DNA from: Bacillus timonensis
Lineage (GTDB): Bacteria > Bacillota > Bacilli > Bacillales > Bacillaceae_L
Assembly: GCF_004799755.1 (NCBI RefSeq)
Contig: NZ_SLUB01000017.1
Coordinates: 1 to 64,000 of the forward strand
Direction: 5' to 3'
Length of the DNA: 64,000 nt
Positions 54,274 to 63,271 of this stretch are shown here, piece after piece (within the stretch, counting starts at the first letter, position 1; the number at the start of each line of letters is the position of its first letter). Below the pieces are notes generated by a model, which saw only the letters and a program-made list of their open reading frames with translations, made no database searches and had not been told where the DNA came from. The position numbers and the translations under genes are program-made.

Positions 54274-55896
54274 ATGAAGGATAATCAGCATCATGGAAAC
54301 GTAGAAGGAGTGGGAGGACCTCACGATGACCGCTTAGGCACTGGGGAATCTGCTGATTCGTTAACAAATAGGCAGGGACACCCGGTTACGGATAATCAAA
54401 ATATCCGAACGGTTGGGAATCGTGGACCTTCCACATTAGAGAATTATGATTTTATTGAAAAAATTTCGCATTTTGACCGTGAACGAGTTCCAGAACGGGT
54501 GGTTCACGCAAGAGGGGCAGGGGCGCATGGATATTTTGAAGCGTACGGCAAGGTTGGAGACGAGCCAATTTCTAAGTATACTCGCGCCAAGCTCTTTCAA
54601 GAAGCAGGTAAAAAGACTCCGGTTTTTGTGCGTTTTTCAACGGTTGCAGGTGCAATGGAATCTCCAGAAACCGCACGAGATCCGCGCGGGTTTGCAGTCA
54701 AATTTTACACGGAGGATGGGAACTGGGATTTGGTCGGCAATAATCTAAAAATCTTTTTCATCCGTGATGCGATGAAGTTCCCTGATATGATTCATGCGTT
54801 TAAGCCCGACCCGGTCTCTAATCTATCAAACCCTGAAAGAATGTTTGACTTTTTAGCTAGAACCCCTGAAGCCACACATATGGTAACCTTCTTGTTTTCG
54901 CCATGGGGAATTCCGGCGAACTACCGACAAATGCAGGGATCTGGTGTTAATACATATAAATGGGTGAATAAAGATGGAGAGGCGGTATTGGTAAAATACC
55001 ACTGGGAGCCATTAAAACAAGGAATCAAAAACTTAACGCAAAAGGAAGCCAATGAAATTCAAGCAACAAATGTAAGCCATGCAACCCAGGATTTATACGA
55101 AGCAATTGAGCGTGGCGATTACCCAGAATGGGAGCTTTGTGTTCAAATCATGAGCGACGAGTATCATCCTGAACTTGATTTTGATCCGCTTGATGATACA
55201 AAGCTATGGCCAACAGATAAGTTTCCATTTTTAAAGGTTGGTAAAATGGTGTTAAATAAGAACCCTGAGAATTATTTTAACGAAGTCGAGCAAGCGGCCT
55301 TTGGAACAGGTGTACTCGTGGATGGACTTGATTTTTCTGATGATAAAATGCTCCAGGGAAGAACATTCTCATATTCAGATACGCAGCGTTATCGTGTCGG
55401 ATCGAACTACTTACAGTTGCCAATTAATGCACCGAAAAAGCGTGTTGCGACAAATCAGCGCGGTGGCCAAATGTCCTACCAGGTGGATGTACCCCCGAGC
55501 GGAAATCCACATATTAATTATGAACCGTCCATGCTTGGTGGATTGAAGGAAGCGAGACAAGAGGGGAAGATTCATGAGCCTCAATACAATGATAAGCTAG
55601 TGCGTGAAAAAATTGACCGCCCTAACGATTTTGGACAAGCAGGTGAGACGTATCGCAGCTTTTCAGATGCCGAGAGGGAGGAACTCATCGGTAATCTGGT
55701 GGACAACTTAAAGGTTTGCCACCCAGATATTCAAAACAAAATGATAGAGTATTTCACAAATGCCGACGAGGATTACGGTCGACGTGTAAGAGAGGGTCTA
55801 GCCAATGCTGCAGACACTACCAATACAAGCTCTGCAGCAGCAAATGAAGCAGTCGAAAAATCGAAAAACATGGGCCAAAAAACAGACGGATATTAA
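54274..55896 (+). CDS. katX: Second catalase, KatX-like
   Basis: The 540-residue haem catalase is longer than KatA, with a polar N-terminal extension (1-40) and an Ala/Asn/Ser-rich tail. Catalytic blocks are [25 protein letters not shown] and the haem Tyr in [14 protein letters not shown]. Length and extension match B. subtilis KatX (547 residues), the forespore catalase that protects germinating spores. TTAGGAGGGAATAAG precedes the ATG. It is divergent from katA. Spore specificity is inferred from similarity; the promoter is not resolved. Confidence 0.9.
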   Translation: MKDNQHHGNVEGVGGPHDDRLGTGESADSLTNRQGHPVTDNQNIRTVGNRGPSTLENYDFIEKISHFDRERVPERVVHARGAGAHGYFEAYGKVGDEPISKYTRAKLFQEAGKKTPVFVRFSTVAGAMESPETARDPRGFAVKFYTEDGNWDLVGNNLKIFFIRDAMKFPDMIHAFKPDPVSNLSNPERMFDFLARTPEATHMVTFLFSPWGIPANYRQMQGSGVNTYKWVNKDGEAVLVKYHWEPLKQGIKNLTQKEANEIQATNVSHATQDLYEAIERGDYPEWELCVQIMSDEYHPELDFDPLDDTKLWPTDKFPFLKVGKMVLNKNPENYFNEVEQAAFGTGVLVDGLDFSDDKMLQGRTFSYSDTQRYRVGSNYLQLPINAPKKRVATNQRGGQMSYQVDVPPSGNPHINYEPSMLGGLKEARQEGKIHEPQYNDKLVREKIDRPNDFGQAGETYRSFSDAEREELIGNLVDNLKVCHPDIQNKMIEYFTNADEDYGRRVREGLANAADTTNTSSAAANEAVEKSKNMGQKTDGY

Positions 55897-55900
55897 AAAG

Positions 55901-55938
55901 AAAGCATCGATCTTCTTGGAGGATCGATGCTTTGTTTT
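55901..55938 (+). terminator. Rho-independent terminator after katX
   Basis: AAAGCATCGATC and GATCGATGCTTT form a perfect 12-bp stem with a 9-nt loop, followed by GTTTTT. Confidence 0.92.
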
Positions 55939-56016
55939 TGATACCTTGGGTGTATAACTTTCCGGAATCTCTAGGCATAACGAGGATTGGCATAATATAG
56001 GCCAAGCATCATAAAG

Positions 56017-56043
56017 TTTTGTCGCTTTCTAATTGTGACAAAA
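56017..56043. promoter_or_regulatory. Inverted repeat upstream of the polyol operon, candidate activator site
   Basis: TTTTGTCGC and GTGACAAAA pair over 8 of 9 positions with a 9-nt spacer. The half sites resemble the TTGNCA/TGNCAA arms of MtlR-type activator sites, though the spacing is wider than I recall for MtlR. A PRD-type regulator gene lies at the far end of this cluster. Confidence 0.5.
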
Positions 56044-56093
56044 TTTCGACATCTTAAGGGTGTTATGGTATGAACCTGCTGATAGAATGAATG

Positions 56094-56107
56094 TGAAAGC
56101 GTAATCA
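56094..56107 (+). promoter_or_regulatory. cre box before the polyol operon
   Basis: TGAAAGCGTAATCA matches the CcpA consensus at 13 of 14 positions, 23 bp before the first gene. Confidence 0.75.
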
Positions 56108-56130
56108 AAAAGATTTTAGGGGGAGATTCA

Positions 56131-57504
56131 ATGAAGCGGTTTTTAAGTTTGATATTTGCAGTTGTTATGATTTCTTCAATGTTTTTAGCCGGATGTAGTG
56201 ATTCATCGGGTACAGAGTCGAAAGAAGATTCTAAGGGTGGTAAGAAGCTAACGGTTGCCACAGTTAATAACCCAGACATGAAAATTATGCAAAAAATGAC
56301 GGAACAGTACTTTGAAAAAGAATCTGGAATTGATGTTGAATTTGTTGTGTTACCTGAAAATGATTTACGTAAAAAAGTAACGGAAGATGTTGCTCTTGGT
56401 GCCGGACAATTCGACGTAGTTACAATTGGTACGTATGATGCTCCAATTTGGGCAAAGAATGGCTGGATTGATCCATTAACTCCAAAGTTTGATGAAATGA
56501 AAGAAGAAGAAAAGGCAGCATATGATCTTGACGATATTTTCCAATCATTAAAAGATGCCCTTTCCTATGATGATAACCTTTATGCTCTTCCTTTCTATGG
56601 CGAAAGCAGCTTGCTTTACTATAATAAAGAAATATTTGAACAAGCAGGAGTTGAATTGCCATTAACACCTACTTGGGATGAAGTGGCTGAGGTTGCAAGA
56701 ACGATTAAAGACAAGACAGGACAGCCGGGTATCATCATTAGAGGACTTCCTGGATGGGGAGAAATGTTTGCACCTTTAAATACGATCATTAATGCCTTTG
56801 GTGGTTCTTGGTATGACATGGATTGGAATGCACAGCTTGATAATGACAATACGAAAAAAGCGGTGCAATTCTATGTAGATCTTTTACATGATGCGGGGCA
56901 GCCTGGTGCAACAAGTACAGGTTTCACTGAGGCATTAACATTAATGTCAACTGGTAAAGCGGCAATGTGGTATGATGCATCAGTTGCAGCAGGGTTTTTA
57001 AATAATCCTGATGATTCTCAAGTAGTTGGGAAAATCGGTTATACATTTGCTCCAAAGCAAGCGAAAGATAATAATGGTTGGTTATGGGCTTGGTCTTTAG
57101 CAATTGAGTCAGCAAGTAAAAATAAAGATGCTGCATTGGAATTTATTACTTGGGCGACAAGCAAAGAATATATTGAAAAAGTGGGCGAAACAGAAGGTTG
57201 GGTGGTTGCTCCTTCAGGAACTCGCCACTCTACTTATGAGAATCCGAATTATAAGGAAGCAGCTCCATTCTCAGATATGGTGTTAGAAGCCATGGAAAAA
57301 GCAGATTATGAAAATCCTACAGTAGATCCAGTTCCTTATAAAGGAATCCAGTATGTTTCAATCCCTGAATTTCAGCAACTGGGTACTGAAGTCAGTCAAC
57401 TGATTGCTGCAGCAATTGCGGAACAAAAAACAGTAGATGAGGCTATGAAAGAAGCCCAAAAATTAGCTGAAAAAGTCGCTGTAGACGGTGGATATAAGAA
57501 ATAA
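56131..57504 (+). CDS. Polyol-binding lipoprotein of ABC importer (SmoE-like)
   Basis: The 457-residue product has a signal peptide with lipobox LAGC-S, then a family 1 solute-binding fold: KLTVATVNNPDM, GQFDVVTIGTYDAPIWAKNGW, and YALPFYGESSLLYYNKEIFE. The pattern is that of sorbitol/mannitol-binding proteins of the SmoE type. TTAGGGGGAG precedes the ATG. It leads a cluster with two permeases and two zinc-dependent polyol dehydrogenases, supporting sorbitol, mannitol, xylitol or arabitol as substrate. An intercistronic hairpin separates it from the permeases. No ATPase gene is linked. Confidence 0.88.
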   Translation: MKRFLSLIFAVVMISSMFLAGCSDSSGTESKEDSKGGKKLTVATVNNPDMKIMQKMTEQYFEKESGIDVEFVVLPENDLRKKVTEDVALGAGQFDVVTIGTYDAPIWAKNGWIDPLTPKFDEMKEEEKAAYDLDDIFQSLKDALSYDDNLYALPFYGESSLLYYNKEIFEQAGVELPLTPTWDEVAEVARTIKDKTGQPGIIIRGLPGWGEMFAPLNTIINAFGGSWYDMDWNAQLDNDNTKKAVQFYVDLLHDAGQPGATSTGFTEALTLMSTGKAAMWYDASVAAGFLNNPDDSQVVGKIGYTFAPKQAKDNNGWLWAWSLAIESASKNKDAALEFITWATSKEYIEKVGETEGWVVAPSGTRHSTYENPNYKEAAPFSDMVLEAMEKADYENPTVDPVPYKGIQYVSIPEFQQLGTEVSQLIAAAIAEQKTVDEAMKEAQKLAEKVAVDGGYKK

Positions 57505-57521
57505 TTCATAGATTACGTTTG

Positions 57522-57550
57522 AGAGGAGGGAGGTCTGTACTCCCTCCTCT
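57522..57550 (+). terminator. Intercistronic hairpin between binding protein and permeases
   Basis: AGAGGAGGGAG and CTCCCTCCTCT form a perfect 11-bp stem with a 7-nt loop and no U-tract. As with ganS, it probably stabilises or attenuates, raising binding protein over permeases. Confidence 0.75.
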
Positions 57551-57629
57551 ACAAAATAAATTGTCTACGTAGGTTAATCAGGATTTGGGTACCAAGCCTG
57601 AAATTCAGTGAAAAACGAGGAGGGGAACG

Positions 57630-58571
57630 ATGAAACCAGAAGGGGTTATCCAACCAAATTCAAAACTCAACGCAAGTTCACGGCCGAAAAGGAGGTCCCT
57701 TAATAAGCATCCAATAAAAAGATTGCTATTGCCAAGTATTATTTATCTTGCAGTCATTACTCAGGTGCCTTTCATTATAACAATCTATTATAGTTTTCAT
57801 GAGTGGAATCTTATGAGACCAGACCAAGGTACTAAATTTGCTGGATTCTCTAATTTTAGAAAGGTATTATTAGACCCGTCTTTTTATCAAGTCTTAAAAA
57901 ATACAATTCTATTAACGCTATCCGTTCTTATTATTTGTTTTATATGCGGGCTATTGTTAGCTCTATTAATGAATCGTAATTTCTTCGGAAAAGGTATTAT
58001 AAGGACAATGTTGGTTTCCCCGTTTTTTATCATGCCAACTGTATCGGCAATCATTTGGAAAACAATGGTGTTTAACCCTAACTTCGGATTTTCGGCTTAT
58101 TTTGCTGATGCCTTTGGGGGAAAGGCGGTGGACTGGCTTTCTCATCATCCATTAATGGCTATCATTCTTATTGTCTCTTGGATGTGGATACCATTTTTTA
58201 TGCTTATTTTATTAGCTGGATTACAGTCACTACCGAGTGAGTTAATTGAAGCGGCACAGTTGGATGGTGCAAATAAATTGAAACAATTCCTCCATGTGAC
58301 GATTCCTCACTTAGTAAGGTATATCGAAGTAGTTATCTTGCTAGGACTTATGTTTATTCTTCAAGTATTCGGTGAAATTTATGTCACGACATCAGGTGGA
58401 CCAGGTTTTGCTTCTACCAACCTTTCATTCTTAGTTTATCGTGTTGGTTTTCAGGGGTGGAATGTCGGTGAGGCTACAGCTATAGGTGTCATAACAGTAA
58501 TTTTAACGATAATCATGATGACACTCATGATTAAAGTATTACGTCGTACGTTCAAGGGGGAACTATCATGA
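57630..58571 (+). CDS. Polyol ABC importer permease 1
   Basis: The 313-residue membrane protein is a MalF-type sugar permease with six helices, a basic cytoplasmic N-terminus and the EAA motif EAAQLDGANKLKQFLHVTIP that docks with an ATPase. GAGGAGGGG precedes the ATG. Its stop codon overlaps the next start by 4 nt (ATGA). It resembles SmoF-type polyol permeases. Confidence 0.9.
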   Translation: MKPEGVIQPNSKLNASSRPKRRSLNKHPIKRLLLPSIIYLAVITQVPFIITIYYSFHEWNLMRPDQGTKFAGFSNFRKVLLDPSFYQVLKNTILLTLSVLIICFICGLLLALLMNRNFFGKGIIRTMLVSPFFIMPTVSAIIWKTMVFNPNFGFSAYFADAFGGKAVDWLSHHPLMAIILIVSWMWIPFFMLILLAGLQSLPSELIEAAQLDGANKLKQFLHVTIPHLVRYIEVVILLGLMFILQVFGEIYVTTSGGPGFASTNLSFLVYRVGFQGWNVGEATAIGVITVILTIIMMTLMIKVLRRTFKGELS

Positions 58572-59383
58572 AAAAAGTCGTATCAGGTGGACTGACTTTA
58601 TTCACCTACGTGATCGCGTTTCTCTTTTTCTTCCCGATTTTATGGATTTTTATTACAGGGTTTAAAAGTGAAGGTGATGCGGTTATAATCCCACCCACTT
58701 TCATCTTTAAACCAACATTAGAAAACTACGCATTGATTTGGAATTTGGGTGTAAGCGACTTTATGATCAATTCAGTAATTGTAACCGGCGTTTCAACAAT
58801 CATTGCGTTAGCTTTAGGTGTTCCTGCTGCTTATGCGCTTTCGATGTATAAAGTAAAAAATGGGGATAATCTATTATTCTGGTTTATTTCGACCCGCTTC
58901 CTACCAGTTGCAGGGGTAATAATTCCCTTATATTTAATCTTTAAAAATTTGAATTTATTAGACTCTATAGTAGGGTTAATCATTCTATACTCTGCGATGA
59001 ATGTTCCATTGGTTATCTGGATGATGCGTTCATTCTTTAATGACATTTCATACGAAATTATTGAGGCAACACAAATTGATGGTGCATCAGGATTACAATG
59101 CTTTTTTAAGGTTGTACTACCACTTGTAAAACCCGGCTTGATTTCGACGGCGCTCCTTTCCATGGTATTTGCTTGGAATGAGTTTTTCTTTGCAGTTAGT
59201 ATGAGTTACACAAACGCCTCTACGCTTCCAGTTTATATGTCATCTTTCATGACCCAAGAAGGTTTGTTCTGGGCCAAAATGTCAGCGGCAGCAACGATAT
59301 CCATTTTGCCTGTATTAATTTTGGGATGGTTTACACAAAAACAATTAGTAAGAGGCTTAACAATGGGAGCTGTCAAGGGATAA
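58568..59383 (+). CDS. Polyol ABC importer permease 2
   Basis: The 271-residue MalG-type permease has six helices and the EAA motif EATQIDGASGLQCFFKVVLP; it ends with the typical RGLTMGAVKG tail. It overlaps permease 1 by 4 nt, so the two are translationally coupled and form a heterodimeric channel. AAGGGGGAA lies before its start. Confidence 0.9.
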   Translation: MKKVVSGGLTLFTYVIAFLFFFPILWIFITGFKSEGDAVIIPPTFIFKPTLENYALIWNLGVSDFMINSVIVTGVSTIIALALGVPAAYALSMYKVKNGDNLLFWFISTRFLPVAGVIIPLYLIFKNLNLLDSIVGLIILYSAMNVPLVIWMMRSFFNDISYEIIEATQIDGASGLQCFFKVVLPLVKPGLISTALLSMVFAWNEFFFAVSMSYTNASTLPVYMSSFMTQEGLFWAKMSAAATISILPVLILGWFTQKQLVRGLTMGAVKG

Positions 59384-59408
59384 AGAATACAAAAAGGAGT
59401 GAGAACCA

Positions 59409-60470
59409 ATGTCATCAATGATGAAGGCGGCTGTCTTAGAAAAGCCATTTGTGATGGAAGTAAAAGATGTGGTTATTCCGGAGCCTAAAGATAATGAAGC
59501 CCTTATTAAGGTTTATTGTATAGGCATTTGTGGGTCAGACGTTCACTATTATGAGTATGGGAAAATTGGACGATATGAAGTAAAAGAGCCAATCATCTTA
59601 GGTCATGAGTTAGCAGGAGTTGTTGTAAAAGTAGGGAAAGACATAACGGAGGTAAAAGTGGGTGACCGTGTCGCTGTTGAGCCTGGTGTTACGTGCGGAA
59701 AATGCCATTTTTGCAAGTCTGGTCGTTATAATCTTTGTCCAGATGTTGCCTTTATGGCGACTCCTCCAGTTGACGGAGCGTGGGCGGAGTATGTATGTGT
59801 TCGAAGTGATTTCCTATTCAAGCTTCCAGACGAAATGAGCTTTGAAGAGGGAGCATTATTAGAACCATTATCCGTTGGTCTCCACGCGATGAAACGAGGA
59901 AAGGTCGGACCGCAGGATCGGGTGTTTGTAACGGGGCTAGGTCCGATTGGATTATTAACCATACAGGCAGCGAAAATGTTTGGCGTATCGGAAATTTATG
60001 CAAGTGATATCGTGCCATATCGCCAAGAGCTAGCTAAGGAAATGGGTGTAACAGCCGTTATCAATCCGCAAAGTGAAAATGTTCATGACAAACTAGAAGA
60101 ATTGACGAATGATAAGGGTATTGATGTCATCATCGAAACCTCTGGAAACGCTAGGGTGATATCGGATACTGTGAAACAAGTAAATCGCGGCGGAAGAATC
60201 GTTTTGGTAGGGTTACCGGTAACAAGTGATATTCCGATTGATATACCTCACTTAATTGATTCTGAAATTGATGTATATGGTGTATTCCGATATGCGAATA
60301 CTTACCCTGCTGCGATTCAAGCATTAAGACATTCAAATTTAAATATTGAGAAAATTATTACACATAAATATTCTCTCGTCGATATCAAAGAAGCCGTTGA
60401 AATTGCTAGAACTCAAAAAAATGCAAGTTTAAAAGTTATGATCTATCCAGATGGAGGGGAAGTAAAATGA
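59409..60470 (+). CDS. gutB: Zinc-dependent polyol (sorbitol/xylitol) dehydrogenase, GutB-like
   Basis: The 353-residue medium-chain dehydrogenase oxidises a polyol to a ketose with NAD. It has the catalytic zinc residues in CGSDVHYYE and GHELAG, the four-cysteine structural zinc lobe (CGKCHFCKSGRYNLC), and the NAD motif GLGPIG. B. subtilis GutB, sorbitol dehydrogenase, is also 353 residues and shares these blocks. AAAGGAGTGAG precedes the ATG. It follows the importer and overlaps the next dehydrogenase by 4 nt. Sorbitol is the likeliest substrate; xylitol is also possible. Confidence 0.88.
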   Translation: MSSMMKAAVLEKPFVMEVKDVVIPEPKDNEALIKVYCIGICGSDVHYYEYGKIGRYEVKEPIILGHELAGVVVKVGKDITEVKVGDRVAVEPGVTCGKCHFCKSGRYNLCPDVAFMATPPVDGAWAEYVCVRSDFLFKLPDEMSFEEGALLEPLSVGLHAMKRGKVGPQDRVFVTGLGPIGLLTIQAAKMFGVSEIYASDIVPYRQELAKEMGVTAVINPQSENVHDKLEELTNDKGIDVIIETSGNARVISDTVKQVNRGGRIVLVGLPVTSDIPIDIPHLIDSEIDVYGVFRYANTYPAAIQALRHSNLNIEKIITHKYSLVDIKEAVEIARTQKNASLKVMIYPDGGEVK

Positions 60471-61474
60471 AGGCATTAGTTATCGAAAAACCATATAAAG
60501 CTGTTATAAAAGAAGTTTCATATCCCAAACCGGGTCCTAACGAGGTGACGATTAAAGTTAGGAATGTTGGGATTTGCGGGACTGATGTTCACATTTTTAA
60601 AGGAGAGTTCCTCTCACCATATCCCATCATTCCAGGGCATGAATTTTCTGGTGTTATTTATGAGGTTGGGGAAAATGTTACATCATTCAAAGTAGGAGAT
60701 CGAGTAACTGCAGATCCTTCCCTTTTTTGTGGACACTGTGAATTTTGCTTAACGAGTAGAGGGAACCAATGTGAAAATTGGGGCGCATTAGGGAATACAG
60801 TTGATGGCAGCATGGCGGAGTACGTCAAAATTCCATTTAATAACGTTGTGGAGGTTCCCGATTCGATGTCTTTTGCAGAAGCGGCATTTGTCGAACCGAT
60901 GGCCTGTGTTGTGCATGGGATGAATCGACTTCAACTCCAAGTTGGCGACCGTGTTCTTTTATTTGGTGCAGGGGCAATGGGTCAGCAATTGGTTCAATCG
61001 GTAAAAATGGCCGGAGCATCTGAACTTGTCGTTGTTGATGTATCACAGGATAAATTAAACATGGCAATGGAGTGGGGCGCTACAAAAGGGGTATTAAGTC
61101 AAGACATTGAGGAAGAATTAGGTCCCAAAAATTATCCACATGGCTTTGATGTTGTAATTGATGCTACAGGAATCCCACAAGTTATAGAACAAGCTTTCAA
61201 TTATTTGGGGAAGACTGCTAAGTATTTGCAGTTTGGGGTAACAGCACAAGATGCGCAAATAAGTGTAAGTCCATTTAAACTATACAATAAAGATTGGACG
61301 TTGATTGGTTCGATGGCTATCAACCATACTTTTATACCAGCTTTTCATTGGATTAAAGAAGGGCGTATAAAACTGAACCATTTAATTTCAAAAGAGATTT
61401 CATTAGAAGAAACGATAGCGTTTTTCGAAGGACCAAGAGATCCCGATACGTTAAAGGTTCAAATTAAATTGTAA
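60467..61474 (+). CDS. Zinc-dependent alcohol dehydrogenase, possible polyol oxidation
   Basis: The 335-residue medium-chain dehydrogenase has catalytic zinc residues in CGTDVHIF and GHEFSG, a structural zinc lobe (CGHCEFC, later Cys in GNQCENW), and the NAD motif GAGAMG. It differs markedly from its neighbour, so it is not a recent duplicate; its pattern is close to D-arabitol and L-threonine-type dehydrogenases. Its start overlaps the gutB-like stop codon by 4 nt. A second dehydrogenase suggests the importer takes up more than one polyol. A terminator follows. Confidence 0.85.
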   Translation: MKALVIEKPYKAVIKEVSYPKPGPNEVTIKVRNVGICGTDVHIFKGEFLSPYPIIPGHEFSGVIYEVGENVTSFKVGDRVTADPSLFCGHCEFCLTSRGNQCENWGALGNTVDGSMAEYVKIPFNNVVEVPDSMSFAEAAFVEPMACVVHGMNRLQLQVGDRVLLFGAGAMGQQLVQSVKMAGASELVVVDVSQDKLNMAMEWGATKGVLSQDIEEELGPKNYPHGFDVVIDATGIPQVIEQAFNYLGKTAKYLQFGVTAQDAQISVSPFKLYNKDWTLIGSMAINHTFIPAFHWIKEGRIKLNHLISKEISLEETIAFFEGPRDPDTLKVQIKL

Positions 61475-61502
61475 AACAACTTTTCTACAAAGAGTACTAA
61501 TT

Positions 61503-61523
61503 AAGCCACAAATGTGGCTTTTT
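61503..61523 (+). terminator. Rho-independent terminator ending the polyol operon
   Basis: AAGCCAC and GTGGCTT form a 7-bp stem with a 4-nt loop, followed by TTT. Confidence 0.88.
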
Positions 61524-61671
61524 CATTTTTTGGATTGGGATTGTTGAAGAACGGAAAACAGGAAACTCAATATGGAACATAGAGCGAACCTATGAACAGC
61601 CAAGACCTTACACCCAAATATCCACTTTATAAGAAAAGCATATGGTATAATTTGATTCAAAAAGAACTGTT

Positions 61672-61685
61672 TGAAAGCGGTTAAA
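61672..61685 (+). promoter_or_regulatory. cre-like box before the second binding-protein gene
   Basis: TGAAAGCGGTTAAA matches the cre consensus at 12 of 14 positions, 22 bp before the start codon. TATGGTATAATTTG just upstream contains a good -10 box (TATAAT near 61645). Confidence 0.5.
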
Positions 61686-61706
61686 AGTTTGATAGGGGGG
61701 GTGCTT

Positions 61707-63251
61707 TTGTATAGACAGTCTTTTTATCATACCTCAATCGTTATCATTATTTTGATCTTATTATCTAGTTGTTCACACTCGTTAGATAAAAGAGATTACA
61801 AGATTGATAGTGAACAACAAGTGAATCCTAAGATTTTAGTTCATGCGCCTTTCGAAGGATGGGTAGCGGGTCTTCCAAAAATCGAAGCCCCGGAAGGTTT
61901 TAATTGGCGGCAATTTGAAGGGGTGAAACTGAACATGATATCTGAAAACACACCTCCCTCTGCCGCACTAGCTGCACAAATTAATAAATTTGAAGAAGTG
62001 ACAGGGATAAGCGTAAAGATAGAGCAAGAAGACCTTCCTACAATTATCGAAAAAGTAGGTTTGGATTTTAATGCAAGATCGGGTAACTATCAGATTATTT
62101 ATGCAGACCCTTTTCAGATTCTTGCTAAATACCCAGAGAATTTTGTGGACCTTACTAGTTTTAATCGAGATCCTACATTGCCCCATATTCCGGGAGGTGT
62201 AGAGGATTTCATTCAAAATCAGCTTGATGTTGTTGGGTACATTGAAAATAGAGACAAGCTCTTAGCATTGCCGTTTGATGCTCCAACTATGTTACTTGCG
62301 TACCGTAAGGATGTGTTTAGTAAGTATAAAGAAGCGTTTATCAATGAAAATGGATACGACTGGACGCCGGGACCTGATTTTACGTGGCAGCAATATTACG
62401 AAGTTGGCAAATGGATTAATGAAAAAATTGAGGAAGGGAGTATTACTGAAGTTAAGTATGGGATTGGTCATCAAGCTAAAAGACATGACTCGTTGATGAA
62501 TGATTTTAGTAATATTCTTGCTGCAAATGGTGGTGACTATCTTGTTAGACCCAATCCAAATCTCCTTGGAACGACAAAACCCGGTAAATCTGCTATGACT
62601 ACCGATATAGCAATTGAATCAGCCGAATTTTATAAACGATTGCTCAAGATTGCAGATCCTGAAAGCACTTCATATGATTGGTATGAATCAGCCGAAGCTT
62701 TTGCAGCTGGAAGATTTGCCATATCACCACAATGGCATGAGTATTCTTCGATATTTGAAAATAAAGGAAAATCTAAAATAGCTGGGAATGTAGGGTGGAC
62801 CATTCTGCCTAAAGGAGAAGTCCGGCATGCCAATTCGTTTGGTGGAACGGGAATTGGAATTAATCGATTTGCTACGGATCATGAGCAAAAAGCAGCTTGG
62901 CTATTTTTGGTTTGGGCGACCTCCCCACAATTACAATATATGATTTTACAATCTGACCTCGGAGGATCCACACCTACACGATATTCTGTTTATCAGCTGC
63001 CCGATGTAAAAAATGGGATGGAGTACGGTACACCTGAATCAAAGCAAATGCCCAATTTAATGCCCATGAAAGCTACATTTGAGGCGTGGAAGAATGAGAA
63101 TATCTATATGCGACCTAAGATACCACAATGGCAGCAAGTCGATACATTTATTTTTACTGAACTATCAAAAATGATTGCTGGAAAACAAAATCCAAAGGAA
63201 ACAACTATAGAAATTTCGAAAAAAAGTAACAAAGCTACTGATAATGATTAA
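61707..63251 (+). CDS. Solute-binding-like lipoprotein, unlinked to permeases (possible sensor)
   Basis: The 514-residue product has a hydrophobic signal segment ending in lipobox LSSC, then a family 1 solute-binding fold longer than usual: VKLNMISENTPPSAALAAQI, then LLALPFDAPTMLLAYRKDVF and GGTGIGINRFATDHEQKAAW. The start is TTG 61707 just after GGGGGGG. It is transcribed separately from the polyol importer by a terminator and its own cre-like box, and is followed 20 nt later by a PRD-type activator gene. That pairing suggests it either supplies a second ligand to the importer or takes part in sensing. Function is inferred from the fold only. Confidence 0.8.
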   Translation: MYRQSFYHTSIVIIILILLSSCSHSLDKRDYKIDSEQQVNPKILVHAPFEGWVAGLPKIEAPEGFNWRQFEGVKLNMISENTPPSAALAAQINKFEEVTGISVKIEQEDLPTIIEKVGLDFNARSGNYQIIYADPFQILAKYPENFVDLTSFNRDPTLPHIPGGVEDFIQNQLDVVGYIENRDKLLALPFDAPTMLLAYRKDVFSKYKEAFINENGYDWTPGPDFTWQQYYEVGKWINEKIEEGSITEVKYGIGHQAKRHDSLMNDFSNILAANGGDYLVRPNPNLLGTTKPGKSAMTTDIAIESAEFYKRLLKIADPESTSYDWYESAEAFAAGRFAISPQWHEYSSIFENKGKSKIAGNVGWTILPKGEVRHANSFGGTGIGINRFATDHEQKAAWLFLVWATSPQLQYMILQSDLGGSTPTRYSVYQLPDVKNGMEYGTPESKQMPNLMPMKATFEAWKNENIYMRPKIPQWQQVDTFIFTELSKMIAGKQNPKETTIEISKKSNKATDND

Positions 63252-63271
63252 GTCGAGAGGATCGATAGAAG

